This document shows, piece by piece, positions 7,965 through 16,800 of a stretch of 47,928 nucleotides of DNA (positions within the stretch are counted from its first letter, which is position 1; each line of letters opens with the position of its first letter). Under the pieces are notes generated by a model that was not told the DNA's origin, ran no database searches, and was given only the letters and a program-made list of their open reading frames with translations. The stretch spans positions 1-47,928 of the forward strand of contig CAMBMK010000007.1 of assembly GCA_945868745.1 (NCBI GenBank), written 5' to 3'. A program made the translations under genes and the position numbers. This stretch comes from an uncultured Bacteroidales bacterium. GTDB taxonomy: Bacteria > Bacteroidota > Bacteroidia > Bacteroidales > UBA932.

Positions 7965-8393
7965 ATGGCATACAGTGTACAGATTTCCCTTCCGGAAGGG
8001 TGGAAGTTGTCCGTAGACAGTTATCGCGACGAGGACGGGTCTGAGGTCACCCACCTCGAGGCACATCTCGGCCGCAGCATAAGCGACGGTACCATTGAGG
8101 CCTATGTCGGGGATATGCCGGAGGGCGATACGGCCGCAGACCAGGCAATCACCAACTATGCCGACATGGTGGGCTTTGACGATGACGACGATTTCAATCC
8201 CATCGAAGAGTGGGAGTTCAACGGGAAGAAGGCCTACGGTTTTGATGCCCTTTGCGAGGATGACGCCCCGATGAGGGTGCTCTGCATCGAAATCAAGCAG
8301 GGTGTACTCGCAATAATATGCCTGGCAGCGCCCGATGAAGAACGCCTGGCGGAGGTATATTCCCTTGCGGAAAGAATCCGCGTAAAGAAATGA
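7965..8393 (+). CDS. Unknown acidic protein downstream of mrp
   Basis: A 142-residue protein that I do not recognise. It has no signal peptide, membrane segment or cysteine pair. It is rich in Asp/Glu (FDDDDDFNPIEEWEF near residues 67-81). The order of segments, a short N-terminal strand (YSVQISLPEGWKLSV), a central FNGKKAYGFDA and a closing helix (EERLAEVYSLAERIRV), resembles small alpha/beta sandwich proteins of the DcrB/Mog1/PsbP sort, but this is only an impression. The 3-nt gap to mrp makes co-translation likely. It converges on thyA with only 3 nt between the two stops. Confidence 0.75.
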   Translation: MAYSVQISLPEGWKLSVDSYRDEDGSEVTHLEAHLGRSISDGTIEAYVGDMPEGDTAADQAITNYADMVGFDDDDDFNPIEEWEFNGKKAYGFDALCEDDAPMRVLCIEIKQGVLAIICLAAPDEERLAEVYSLAERIRVKK

Positions 8394-8396
8394 TTG

Positions 8397-9191
8397 TCAG
8401 ACCGCTACGGGAGCCTTAATGGCAGGCCACGGGTCGTAGCCCTCAAGGGTGAAGTCTTCGTATCTGAAATCGTAGATGCTCTTTACCGAAGGGTTGATTT
8501 TCATCACAGGAAGCTTTCTCGGCTCACGGCTGAGCTGGAGGTCTGCCTGTTCGAAATGGTTAATATAAAGATGTGTGTCTCCGGTCGTGTGGATGAAGTC
8601 CCCCGGCCGGAGTCCGCATACCTGGGCTATCATCATCGTAAGAAGAGCGTATGAGGCTATGTTGAAAGGCACTCCGAGGAAGGTGTCGGCGCTTCTCTGG
8701 TAAAGCTGGCAGGAGAGCCTGCCTTCGGCCACATAAAACTGGAAAAGGCAGTGGCACGGCGGAAGCGCCATCCTGTCCACCTCGCCGGGATTCCACGCGG
8801 TCACGAGCATCCTGCGGCTGTCCGGATGGTTTTTTATCATATCAATGACCTGTGAAAGCTGGTCTATGCTCCTTCCGTCAGGAGACGGCCAGGAGCGCCA
8901 CTGGTGGCCGTACACAGGGCCGAGGTCACCGTTTTCATCGGCCCATTCATCCCAGATAGTCACACCGTTGTCCTTGAGATACCTGATGTTGGTGTCGCCG
9001 GAAATGAACCACAGGAGCTCGTGGATTATAGACTTGAGGTGAACTTTTTTGGTGGTCAGGAGAGGGAAACCCTCGCTGAGGTCAAACCTCATCTGGTAAC
9101 CGAAAATGCTCTGGGTGCCGACACCGGTACGGTCAGTCTTGATGACTCCGTGGGTGCGGATATGGCGCAGCAGGTCGAGATATTGCTTCAT
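8397..9191 (-). CDS. thyA: Thymidylate synthase
   Basis: Cytosolic enzyme converting dUMP to dTMP with 5,10-methylenetetrahydrofolate, leaving dihydrofolate. The protein has 264 residues, the same length as the E. coli enzyme. The nucleophile is Cys146 in [13 protein letters not shown]. Other signatures are [11 protein letters not shown], the Arg pair in [29 protein letters not shown] and [12 protein letters not shown]. It is transcribed divergently from folA, whose product reduces the dihydrofolate made here. A near-consensus minus-strand -7 element (TAACTTTA, 9209-9216) lies 17 nt upstream of the start. Confidence 0.98.
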   Translation of the reverse strand: MKQYLDLLRHIRTHGVIKTDRTGVGTQSIFGYQMRFDLSEGFPLLTTKKVHLKSIIHELLWFISGDTNIRYLKDNGVTIWDEWADENGDLGPVYGHQWRSWPSPDGRSIDQLSQVIDMIKNHPDSRRMLVTAWNPGEVDRMALPPCHCLFQFYVAEGRLSCQLYQRSADTFLGVPFNIASYALLTMMIAQVCGLRPGDFIHTTGDTHLYINHFEQADLQLSREPRKLPVMKINPSVKSIYDFRYEDFTLEGYDPWPAIKAPVAV

Positions 9192-9230
9192 AAGAATCTG
9201 TTTGCCGGTAAAGTTAGCGTTTATTTGTTG

Positions 9231-9238
9231 TATCTTTG
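9231..9238 (+). promoter_or_regulatory. -7 element of folA
   Basis: TATCTTTG is an exact TAnnTTTG match 40 nt before ATG 9279. It lies in the 87-nt thyA/folA divergent gap, close to the weaker thyA element at 9209-9216 on the other strand. Confidence 0.55.
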
Positions 9239-9278
9239 CCCGGATTCAGAAAAAAACGGCTCACATTATTTCGACTGT

Positions 9279-9788
9279 ATGGAAAAATCTCTCATCGCGG
9301 CAGTTGCCTCAAACGGTGCAATAGGAAAAGACAATTCCCTTCTGTGGCACATTTCGGAAGACCTCAAATTCTTCAAGCGTACCACTTTGGGATGCCCTGT
9401 GATCATGGGATTCAGGACCTTTGTCTCTCTCGGGTCACGCCCGCTCCCGAAAAGGACCAACATTGTGATTTCCACCAGGGAATGGGCCGACCGGCCGGAC
9501 AATGTCGTAGTGGCCACAAGTCTCGACGAGGCTTTCCGCATTGCGGAGGGGATCCCGTGCGAAGCCGGAAAATGCTTTGTGATAGGTGGCGGAAAAATCT
9601 ATGCTCAGGCAATTGGAGCCGTTGATTCAATGTACATTACGCATGTTGATGCCTCTATCGGGGATGCCGACACGTTTTTCCCTACGATAAACCCTCCGGA
9701 GTGGGATATTGAACCGCTCGGAGGGCCTTATACAGATCCGGAAACCGGATATTCATTCGAGTCCAGGCTTTACCGCAGGAAACGGTAA
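9279..9788 (+). CDS. folA: Dihydrofolate reductase
   Basis: NADPH-dependent reduction of dihydrofolate to tetrahydrofolate in the cytosol. The protein has 169 residues starting MEKSLIAAVASNGAIGKDN. The family signature is the LLWHISEDLKFFK block with the acidic active-site residue at about position 28. The NADPH-binding segments VIMGFRTFVSLG, RTNIVISTR and CFVIGGGKIYAQAI follow in order. The frame is open far upstream, but that part is the antisense of thyA and carries no homology, so ATG 9279 is the start. The stop abuts the stop of the opposing XRE gene. Confidence 0.97.
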   Translation: MEKSLIAAVASNGAIGKDNSLLWHISEDLKFFKRTTLGCPVIMGFRTFVSLGSRPLPKRTNIVISTREWADRPDNVVVATSLDEAFRIAEGIPCEAGKCFVIGGGKIYAQAIGAVDSMYITHVDASIGDADTFFPTINPPEWDIEPLGGPYTDPETGYSFESRLYRRKR

Positions 9789-10052
9789 TCATCCGTTGTC
9801 ATCAGGAATATGCCCGGCACTGTTGTCGGGTAGGTCCCCGTCGTTGCTCCCGGGGACATATTCGAGGATGTCACCCGGCTGACAGTCAAGGGCTCTGCAG
9901 ACAGCCTCCAGAGTGGTAATCCTTATCGCCCTTGCCTTGCCGTTTTTGAGTATGGAAAGATTGGCAGGAGTAATTCCGATAGCTTCAGCAAGCTCACCCG
10001 CAGCCATTTTCCTGCGGGCAAGCATCACATCAATATTCACTATGATTGGCAT
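9789..10052 (-). CDS. Small XRE/Cro-type regulator of the flotillin operon
   Basis: An 87-residue protein with a single helix-turn-helix. Residues 1 to about 65 (NIDVMLARRKMAAGELAEAIGIT ... LSILKNGKARAIRITTLEAVCRALDCQPGDIL) match the compact YozG-like Cro/CI group found in many Firmicutes and Bacteroidetes. The tail of about 20 residues is acidic and probably disordered. It begins 5 nt after the flotillin gene stop, so it is the last gene of the NfeD-like / flotillin operon and may regulate it (inference). Confidence 0.88.
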   Translation of the reverse strand: MPIIVNIDVMLARRKMAAGELAEAIGITPANLSILKNGKARAIRITTLEAVCRALDCQPGDILEYVPGSNDGDLPDNSAGHIPDDNG

Positions 10053-10057
10053 ACTCC

Positions 10058-11479
10058 CTAATTTTCCACAGACTGCTCCTCTGCCTCCCCGGCTGCACTC
10101 TCACTGCCCTTGAGATAGGAAGGAAGGTCCATTCCGGCCATCTTGAACAGGTCTTCAAGCGGAGGTACGCTCTTCATGAGACCGGAAATGAAATTGGAGG
10201 TAGCTGTCTTTCCGTTGGCTCCGTTGCCGTTGTCCCAAACGGTAACCTTGTCGATATTGATTCCCTTGACGGCCTCTACCTGGGTCTTGACAAGTTCCGG
10301 AAGTTTGTCGGCGATAAGCATAAGCACAGCCTTCTGAGGGTCTCCGGAAGCGGCATTTACGAGCTTTCCGAAACCTTCCGCCTGCTTTGAGAGAATCTCG
10401 AGGAGACCGCGTGCCTGTGCATCCATCTTTGCATAGATTGCGTCAGCCTCACCCTTGGCCTGGCGGCGGAGCTTTTCAGCCTCAGCCTCTGCGTCGATGA
10501 TGGCCTTTTCCTTTTCAATCTGCGCAGGTACCACGATATTGGCCGTCTGTGTGGCCTTTTCCCTTTCCGCACGTGCTATTTCGGCATCCCTCTCGGAAAC
10601 ATATGCCTCCTGGAGAGCCTTTGCAGCCTGCACCTTTTCGGCAGCGACTGCAAGACGGGCAGCCTCGGCCTCCTTTTCGCGGCGGAGGGCGTCGGAATTG
10701 GCAATGGCAATCTTGGAGTTGTTCTCACCCTCGACAGCCTCTGCATTGGCTTCTGCCGTGCGCACGCGGGTATCCCTTGTGGTCTCGGCGATGCGGATGT
10801 CCTTGTCCCTGTCTGCCTCTGCCTTTCCGATTTCACCGAAACGGTTCTGCTCGGCAACGCTCTTCTTGGCATCGTTGATGGCCTTTGCGGCAGCCTCCTT
10901 TCCGAGAGCCTCGATGTAGCCGGACTCGTCGCGGATATCGGTTACATTGACGTTGATGAGTTTCAGGCCGATTTTGCGGAGCTCGGCCTCGACATTGGTG
11001 GAGACATTGGCGAGGAACTTGTCGCGGTCAGCGTTGATTTCCTCGATGTCCATAGTCGCGATGACAAGACGGAGCTGTCCGAAGAGGATATCGGTGGCGA
11101 TGTTCTGGATGTTCTCGATAGAAAGCCCGAGAAGACGCTCGGCGGCGTTGGTCATGCCCTCTGCCTCGGTCGTGATACCGACGGTGAAGCGGCAAGGCAC
11201 ATCGACACGGATATTCTGCTTGGAAAGTGCGTTGGTGAGGTTGCATTCGATGGAAATAGGCTTGAGGTCAAGGAACGCATAGTCCTGGAACACAGGCCAG
11301 ATGAAGGCAGCTCCGCCGTGTACGCAGCGTGCCGATGAGATGGAGCCGTGGGCGTTCTTGCCTGTCTTACCGTAGATGACAAGGATTTTGTCGGACGGGC
11401 AGCGGCGGTAACGCTTGAGAATTGCGGAGAACGTGACGATCACCACAAATACGATGATGAGAATAAGATACAGTTCCAT
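10058..11479 (-). CDS. Flotillin-family SPFH-domain membrane protein
   Basis: Membrane scaffold protein expected in ordered lipid microdomains of the inner membrane. The 473 residues start with one hydrophobic segment (about 2-21, LYLILIIVFVVIVTFSAIL). An SPFH domain follows to about residue 190. A long alanine- and glutamate-rich coiled coil comes next (about 190-380) with the EA repeats typical of flotillins (KAEADRDKDIRIAETTRDTR, IDAEAEAEKLRRQAKGEADA). The C-terminal domain is short. The NfeD-like partner lies upstream with a 29-nt gap, the standard pairing for bacterial flotillins. Physiological role here unknown. Confidence 0.93.
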   Translation of the reverse strand: MELYLILIIVFVVIVTFSAILKRYRRCPSDKILVIYGKTGKNAHGSISSARCVHGGAAFIWPVFQDYAFLDLKPISIECNLTNALSKQNIRVDVPCRFTVGITTEAEGMTNAAERLLGLSIENIQNIATDILFGQLRLVIATMDIEEINADRDKFLANVSTNVEAELRKIGLKLINVNVTDIRDESGYIEALGKEAAAKAINDAKKSVAEQNRFGEIGKAEADRDKDIRIAETTRDTRVRTAEANAEAVEGENNSKIAIANSDALRREKEAEAARLAVAAEKVQAAKALQEAYVSERDAEIARAEREKATQTANIVVPAQIEKEKAIIDAEAEAEKLRRQAKGEADAIYAKMDAQARGLLEILSKQAEGFGKLVNAASGDPQKAVLMLIADKLPELVKTQVEAVKGINIDKVTVWDNGNGANGKTATSNFISGLMKSVPPLEDLFKMAGMDLPSYLKGSESAAGEAEEQSVEN

Positions 11480-11508
11480 AGTTAATTGTATTATGTGTTA
11501 TTTATATG

Positions 11509-12117
11509 CTATATGATGAGCGAGTCGAGCCTTGCGACCACGAGGGTGCTCTCCCCTATCACTTCCACAACCTTGATAGGCGTGCCGGTGATGATGGTGT
11601 CGTCGTCGGTCTGCGCCGTGTATTCGCGGACTGCCCCGTTGATTGCGATCTGCACCTTTCCCTCGCCCTTGCGCTCGCCGGGAATGGTCAGATACACAGT
11701 GCCTTCGCAGCCGACTGCTGCCTTGCGCACGTCGATTGTGCCGGACTGCTGCATGCTGTTGAGCCATTTGAAGATGTACATTACTATGGCCACAAGCCCG
11801 ACTCCGACCATCGCGGCTATGATGTAGAGAAGCACCGGAGACTTCACGCTGTCATGAAGAAGGATGGACGTCCAACCGAAGCCGAGAAGGAAATTGATGA
11901 GGTTGCGGAATGTATAGAGATTTGATCCCGAGGAGCCCGCATCTGCAAGCAGGGAGTCCATCGGAGAGTCGGCATCCATACCTCCGTCCATATCGCCGGC
12001 GTCTGCCCCGAGAAATGTCATTACGGACTGTACTACAAATACCAGGGAAGCAAATATTGTAATCCCCCAGAGGATTTTCATCGCAACACTGAGTGCTGCC
12101 CAGGATTCAGCTATCAT
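11509..12117 (-). CDS. NfeD/YqiJ-like membrane protein with C-terminal OB fold
   Basis: A 202-residue inner-membrane partner of flotillin. Hydrophobic segments are at about 14-36, 72-90 and 94-118. Between the first two is an acidic, Asp/Ser/Gly-rich loop (about 38-65, GDMDGGMDADSPMDSLL). Residues about 125-202 form a beta-rich OB-type domain (GCEGTVYLTIPG ... GKVQIAING ... GTPIKVVEVIGESTLVVARL), the soluble domain known from NfeD-like proteins. There is no ClpP-like protease part, so this is a short NfeD. It is the first gene of the flotillin operon. Confidence 0.85.
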   Translation of the reverse strand: MIAESWAALSVAMKILWGITIFASLVFVVQSVMTFLGADAGDMDGGMDADSPMDSLLADAGSSGSNLYTFRNLINFLLGFGWTSILLHDSVKSPVLLYIIAAMVGVGLVAIVMYIFKWLNSMQQSGTIDVRKAAVGCEGTVYLTIPGERKGEGKVQIAINGAVREYTAQTDDDTIITGTPIKVVEVIGESTLVVARLDSLII

Positions 12118-12140
12118 ATCGTTGAGTTTTAAAGTTATCG

Positions 12141-12148
12141 CAAATATA
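12141..12148 (-). promoter_or_regulatory. -7 element of the NfeD-like / flotillin operon
   Basis: Minus-strand TATATTTG is an exact consensus match 24 nt upstream of ATG 12117. Confidence 0.55.
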
Positions 12149-12150
12149 TT

Positions 12151-12198
12151 AAAATTTATCGTAAATCAATAATTTCTACTAAATTTTCGATAAATTTT
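12151..12198. repeat. 11-bp inverted repeat upstream of the flotillin operon promoter
   Basis: AAAATTTATCG (12151-12161) pairs exactly with CGATAAATTTT (12188-12198) across a 26-nt AT-rich spacer. The arms flank the expected -33 region of the promoter at 12141-12148, so an operator is possible. It also lies 3' of rsmA, but no T-run suited to a terminator follows. Confidence 0.45.
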
Positions 12199-12202
12199 TC
12201 CT

Positions 12203-12970
12203 TTATGTCTGGAAACGTCCGGTAAGTGCGATGAAATCCTCCACACTGAGCCTTTCCGGACGCAGGTCAAAGACAGGGTCTGATGTGTCCATTCCCTCCT
12301 TCAGAAGGGGTTTGAGCGAATTGCGAAGCGTCTTGCGCCTCTGGTTGAACGCGGTCTTTACAACGGTCTTGAAAAGGGACTCGTCGCATCCGAGGGATGT
12401 GCGGGAGTTGCGGCGCAGGCGGATTACTGCAGACTGGACCTTTGGAGGAGGAGCAAACGCCCCCGACCCCACCGTGAAGAGATATTCGATGTCATACCAT
12501 GCCTGGAGAAGCACCGAGAGAATGCCGTAGGTCTTTGTCCCGGGCTTTTCGGCGATGCGCTCGGCCACCTCCTTCTGGATCATGCACACGACCTGCGGGA
12601 TCCTGTCCTTGTGGTCGAGGATTCTGAAAAATATCTGCGAAGATATGTTGTAAGGAAAGTTTCCGATGACGAGAAAGTCTCCCGCGAAGGTCTTTCCAAG
12701 GTCCATGCGGAGAAAATCGTCCTGCATCAGACGTCCTTGCAGGCCTGGGAAATGCGACATCAGGTATTCAACGCTTTCCCCGTCTATTTCAACGAGTTTC
12801 AGGTCAACATCCTCCCTTTCCAGGAGATATTGCGTAAGCACCCCCATTCCCGGGCCGATTTCCAGCACGGGCATCCTGCCCCGGGGCTGAAGCGAATTGA
12901 CAATTGATTTGGCTATGCCCTGGTCGGTGAGAAAATGCTGTCCGAGGGCTTTCTTTGCACGTACTTCCAT
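12203..12970 (-). CDS. rsmA: 16S rRNA (adenine(1518)-N(6)/adenine(1519)-N(6))-dimethyltransferase
   Basis: SAM-dependent enzyme that dimethylates two adjacent adenines in the 3' hairpin of 16S rRNA during 30S assembly. The protein has 255 residues starting MEVRAKKALGQHFLTDQ, the conserved KsgA opening. This is why ATG 12970 is preferred over an upstream ATG at 13015. The SAM-binding motif VLEIGPGMGVLT is near residue 35, and the catalytic GNFPYNIS and the C-terminal RRKTLRNSLK block are both present. It is divergent from aspS. Confidence 0.96.
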   Translation of the reverse strand: MEVRAKKALGQHFLTDQGIAKSIVNSLQPRGRMPVLEIGPGMGVLTQYLLEREDVDLKLVEIDGESVEYLMSHFPGLQGRLMQDDFLRMDLGKTFAGDFLVIGNFPYNISSQIFFRILDHKDRIPQVVCMIQKEVAERIAEKPGTKTYGILSVLLQAWYDIEYLFTVGSGAFAPPPKVQSAVIRLRRNSRTSLGCDESLFKTVVKTAFNQRRKTLRNSLKPLLKEGMDTSDPVFDLRPERLSVEDFIALTGRFQT

Positions 12971-13045
12971 TAATTGTATGTTCAGTAATCTATAAAACCA
13001 TATGTCGTCCGGCACCTGTGGCGGCTACCGGTATCATTATGTTGC

Positions 13046-13053
13046 CAAATATA
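13046..13053 (-). promoter_or_regulatory. -7 element of rsmA
   Basis: Minus-strand TATATTTG is an exact match 76 nt before ATG 12970, leaving a leader of about 69 nt, longer than usual in this window. Confidence 0.45.
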
Positions 13054-13075
13054 TGCAAAATCATCGTAAAATTGC

Positions 13076-13083
13076 TAAATTTG
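13076..13083 (+). promoter_or_regulatory. -7 element of aspS
   Basis: TAAATTTG is an exact consensus match 37 nt before ATG 13120. It lies back to back with the rsmA element. Confidence 0.55.
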
Positions 13084-13119
13084 TCCGTTTTACAGGAAAT
13101 AATAATCTTATCATAAGTT

Positions 13120-14889
13120 ATGTACAGGACTCATACGTGCGGAGAACTCCGCATAAGCAATGCAGGACAGAAAGTGACACTCGCGGGCTGGGTTCAGAAG
13201 TCAAGGAAACTTGGCGGAATGACCTTCATCGACCTTCGCGACAGGTATGGAATCACACAGCTCGTTGTGGAGGCGGATGCCCCTGAGGCACTTGTGGAGC
13301 AGGCAACATCCCTCGGAAGGGAGTTTGTCATCCAGGCCACCGGAGAAGTCATAGAGCGCCAGAGCAAGAACGGCAGGATTCCGACAGGCGACATTGAAGT
13401 GAAACTCAGCGAAATCACCATACTCAACAAATCGGTCACCCCTCCGTTCACAATCGAGGACGAGAGCGACGGCGGTGAGGACATCCGCGCGAAATACAGG
13501 TTTCTCGACCTGCGCAGGAACCCTCTCAAGAATGCGCTGATGCTCCGCCACAGGATTGCCCACGAGACAAGGAATTATCTCAACAACCTGGGCTTTATGG
13601 AAATAGAGACCCCGTATCTCATCAAATCCACTCCTGAGGGTGCCCGTGACTTTGTAGTGCCTTCCCGCATGAATCCGGGACAGTTCTACGCACTTCCGCA
13701 GTCTCCGCAGACCTTCAAGCAGCTCCTGATGGTGGCAGGATATGACCGCTATTTCCAGATTGTGCGCTGCTTCCGCGATGAAGACCTCCGCGCAGACCGC
13801 CAGCCTGAGTTTACACAGATTGACTGCGAGATGTCATTCGTGGAGCAGGAAGACGTCCTCAATACATTCGAAGGCCTTATGAGGACCCTTTTCAAGAATG
13901 TCCTCAATGTGGATATTGCCAACCCTATTCCGCGCATGAGCTGGTATGAGGCCATGGACAAATACGGTTCCGACAAGCCGGATATCCGTTTCGGAATGAC
14001 CATCCACGAGATTACCTCCTCCGTCAAGGGACACGGTTTTTCAGTTCTCGAGGATGCTGCCTATGTGGGGGCGATAGCAGTTCCCGGAGCAGCTTCCTAC
14101 AGCAGAAAGGAGATTGACGCCCTTACCGAATGGGTAAAGAGGCCGCAGGTAGGCGCCAAAGGCCTTATCTACATCAAGCTCAACGAAGACGGCAGCATAA
14201 AGTCCTCAATCGACAAGTTCTTCACCGCAGATGACCTTGCTGCAATAGGCGAAAAAGTGGAGGCGAAGAAGGGAGACCTCATCCTTGTGATGAGCGGGGA
14301 CAACATAAGGAAGGTCCAGACCATGCTCGGAGTACTCCGTATCGAAATGGGCAACCGCCTCGGACTGCGCAAGAGTGACGAGTTTGCTCCTCTCTGGGTT
14401 GTGGATTTTCCTCTTCTCGAATGGGACGACGAGACACAGCGTTTCTATGCCATGCACCATCCGTTCACCGCTCCGAAGCCTGAACAGATGGACCTTTTCT
14501 ACAGCGACAGGAAAGAAGACCTCGAGAAAGTCTGCGCAAATGCCTACGATTTCGTGCTCAACGGTACCGAACTCGGCGGAGGCTCCATCCGTATCCACAA
14601 TGCAGACCTCCAGAAAAGGATGTTCAACGTATTGGGTATCAGCGATGAAGAGGCAGAATACAAATTCGGTTTCATCATCCACGCATTCCAGTACGGTGCC
14701 CCGCCTCACGGTGGTCTGGCATTCGGTTTCGACCGCGTGTGCGCCCTCTTCGGCGGCAGCGATTCCATCAGGGACTACATCGCATTCCCTAAGAACAACC
14801 AGGGCCGCGACGTGATGATTGACTCCCCTTCCGAAATCGACCAGGTGCAGCTCGACGAGCTCCAGATTGACATAAGGAAACAGTCATAG
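13120..14889 (+). CDS. aspS: Aspartate--tRNA ligase
   Basis: Class II aminoacyl-tRNA synthetase charging tRNA-Asp in the cytosol. The 589-residue length is normal for the bacterial type. An N-terminal OB anticodon-binding domain ([21 protein letters not shown]) is followed by motif 1. Motif 2 is [19 protein letters not shown] and motif 3 is [14 protein letters not shown], with the bacterial GAD insertion between them (about residues 290-420). It could be the discriminating or non-discriminating form; sequence alone does not say. The next gene begins 3 nt after the stop. Confidence 0.98.
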   Translation: MYRTHTCGELRISNAGQKVTLAGWVQKSRKLGGMTFIDLRDRYGITQLVVEADAPEALVEQATSLGREFVIQATGEVIERQSKNGRIPTGDIEVKLSEITILNKSVTPPFTIEDESDGGEDIRAKYRFLDLRRNPLKNALMLRHRIAHETRNYLNNLGFMEIETPYLIKSTPEGARDFVVPSRMNPGQFYALPQSPQTFKQLLMVAGYDRYFQIVRCFRDEDLRADRQPEFTQIDCEMSFVEQEDVLNTFEGLMRTLFKNVLNVDIANPIPRMSWYEAMDKYGSDKPDIRFGMTIHEITSSVKGHGFSVLEDAAYVGAIAVPGAASYSRKEIDALTEWVKRPQVGAKGLIYIKLNEDGSIKSSIDKFFTADDLAAIGEKVEAKKGDLILVMSGDNIRKVQTMLGVLRIEMGNRLGLRKSDEFAPLWVVDFPLLEWDDETQRFYAMHHPFTAPKPEQMDLFYSDRKEDLEKVCANAYDFVLNGTELGGGSIRIHNADLQKRMFNVLGISDEEAEYKFGFIIHAFQYGAPPHGGLAFGFDRVCALFGGSDSIRDYIAFPKNNQGRDVMIDSPSEIDQVQLDELQIDIRKQS

Positions 14890-14892
14890 GCG

Positions 14893-15537
14893 ATGTCCCT
14901 GTCCCTCAATGCAAGACTGAAATGTTCCGGATGCGGGAAAACTGCTGATGTGCCGGCCTACGGCAGCATCAACGTCAAGCTCAATCCGGAACTCAGGGAA
15001 TCCGTCAAAAACGGGTCCATTTTCCTGTGGGAGTGCCCCGAATGCGGCTCACGCAACTTCGTACAGTATTCCACGCTTTACCATGACCCGGATGCATCGC
15101 TGATGATATGGCTGCTTCCGGAGAATGAAAATGTGGATACCGATTCATTGGGTGCCCTGTCGGAAAAGCTGTCGGAATATACCCTGCGAAGGGTTTCGGA
15201 TGCAGGCTCGCTGATTGAAAAAGTGAATATATTTGATGCGGGGCTGGACGATGCGGCGATCGAACTCTGCAAGTTCATCACAAAATCCGAGCTTTCGGAA
15301 AAGTATCCGGACAAGAAGGAGATGATAGAATCGGCCCCTTTCAAATTCTACATGATCGACGGGGCGGACAATGAAATCACCCTTTCGTTTCCGATGGACG
15401 GAAGCATGCAGGCCGTGAAAATAGGCTTCAATGTCTATGAGGACTGCTGCGGCATCATAAACCGCAATCCGCAGATGAAGCCCGGAAAGGGCTTTGCAAC
15501 AGTCGATCAGGACTGGGTTGCAGAGTATTTGGGATAA
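14893..15537 (+). CDS. CpXC-domain zinc-ribbon protein
   Basis: A 214-residue protein whose first about 125 residues match the CpXC domain pattern: KCSGCGK (Cys11/Cys14) and ECPECGS (near residues 48-53) as two metal-binding knuckles, followed by QYSTLYHDPDASLMIWLLPE. The rest is an alpha/beta region without a motif I recognise. Family function is unknown. The four cysteines suggest structural zinc. It starts 3 nt after aspS and is probably in its operon, ending at the hairpin at 15561-15592. Confidence 0.82.
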   Translation: MSLSLNARLKCSGCGKTADVPAYGSINVKLNPELRESVKNGSIFLWECPECGSRNFVQYSTLYHDPDASLMIWLLPENENVDTDSLGALSEKLSEYTLRRVSDAGSLIEKVNIFDAGLDDAAIELCKFITKSELSEKYPDKKEMIESAPFKFYMIDGADNEITLSFPMDGSMQAVKIGFNVYEDCCGIINRNPQMKPGKGFATVDQDWVAEYLG

Positions 15538-15560
15538 GAAGCCGTTTCTGCTGACATAAA

Positions 15561-15600
15561 AAAGGTGACCGGACTGATGCCTGGCCACCTTTATTGTTTT
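15561..15600. terminator. Bidirectional hairpin between the CpXC gene and galK
   Basis: AAAGGTG (15561-15567) pairs with CACCTTT (15586-15592). The inner CCGG/CTGG pairs extend the stem around one mismatch and close an 8-nt loop. T-rich sequence follows to the right and A-rich sequence precedes to the left, as expected for converging genes. Confidence 0.75.
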
Positions 15601-15630
15601 TGGGAATCTTCAGATATTCCTTGCAGGTAA

Positions 15631-16770
15631 CTACAGCTTGCGGGCACCGTCGCTTATCACAACGTCGATTACCTTCGGCTCATGGCCGTATTTCGCTGCA
15701 AACTCTGCCTTGGCTGTCCCGATGAAGCTGTCATAGAGCTCTTCCTTGACGAGGTTGATGGTGCATCCGCCGAATCCGCCTCCCATGATACGGCATCCGG
15801 TGACACCGCATTTTTCGGCTATTTCAGCAAGTGTGTCAAGCTCTACGCAAGATACCTCATAGTCCCTGGACATACCCCAGTGGGTCTCATACATACGTTT
15901 CCCGACTGTCTCGTAATCTCCCTTTGCAAGGGCGTCGCACACGTCGAGAACCCTCTTTTCCTCTCCGATGACATAGCGGGCACGCTTGTAGTCCTCCTCT
16001 GAAATCCTGTCCTTTACGGCATCAAGCTGCTCCATTGTGGCTCCGCGGAGGAATTCCTGGCCGAGAACCTTTGCCACCCTTTCGCAGGAAGCGCGGCGGT
16101 CGTTGTAAGGAGAGCCTACGAGCTCGTGCTTTACGCAGGAGTTGAGGAGAACGAGCTTGTATCCGTGGCTTGTAGGATCAAACGGGAAATACTCGAATTC
16201 CATTGAACGGCAGTCAAGACGCATGAGGTTGCCCTTCTTTCCGAAAACGGAAGCGAACTGGTCCATGATGCCGCAGTTGACTCCGCAGTAGTTGTGCTCG
16301 GTGCTCTGTCCGATGCGGGCAAGCTCAAACTTGTCGATTCCGAGGTTGAAAAGATGGTTGAGGGCATATGCAAATGTGCTTTCAAGAGCAGCAGAAGATG
16401 ACATTCCGGCTCCGAGAGGGACGTCTCCGGCAAATACGGTATCGAATCCCGCAATCTTTCCTCCCCTCTTCTCTATTTCACGGCATACTCCGAAGATATA
16501 GCGGGCCCAGCTCTGTGCAGGCTTGTCCTCTTCTTTGAGACCGAATTCGCAATATTCGTCAAGGTCAAGGGCGAATGCACGCACCTTTTCAGTTCCATTG
16601 AGCCTGATTTCAGCAATCATACCTTTGTCGATGGCACCAGGGAACACGAAACCTCCGTTATAGTCGGTATGTTCTCCTATAAGGTTGATACGTCCGGCTG
16701 AAGCGAAATAGTCGCCCTCGCCTCCGAAAAGCGTCTTGAACTTTTCCTGAATTCTGGTTTTCATATCCAT
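15631..16770 (-). CDS. galK: Galactokinase
   Basis: GHMP-family kinase phosphorylating alpha-D-galactose with ATP, the entry of the Leloir pathway. The 379-residue length is normal. Three family motifs are seen: the galactose signature GRINLIGEHTDYNGGFVFP (about residues 26-44), the ATP loop PLGAGMSSSAALE, and the C-terminal GCRIMGGGFGGCTINLV. ATG 16770 or the in-frame ATG two codons later could start it; no ribosome-binding site decides. It lies 30 nt downstream of ychF on the same strand. No galT, galE or galM is in the window. Confidence 0.97.
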   Translation of the reverse strand: MDMKTRIQEKFKTLFGGEGDYFASAGRINLIGEHTDYNGGFVFPGAIDKGMIAEIRLNGTEKVRAFALDLDEYCEFGLKEEDKPAQSWARYIFGVCREIEKRGGKIAGFDTVFAGDVPLGAGMSSSAALESTFAYALNHLFNLGIDKFELARIGQSTEHNYCGVNCGIMDQFASVFGKKGNLMRLDCRSMEFEYFPFDPTSHGYKLVLLNSCVKHELVGSPYNDRRASCERVAKVLGQEFLRGATMEQLDAVKDRISEEDYKRARYVIGEEKRVLDVCDALAKGDYETVGKRMYETHWGMSRDYEVSCVELDTLAEIAEKCGVTGCRIMGGGFGGCTINLVKEELYDSFIGTAKAEFAAKYGHEPKVIDVVISDGARKL

Positions 16771-16800
16771 TGCTGTATTGTGTTTAGTGATTAATTATTG

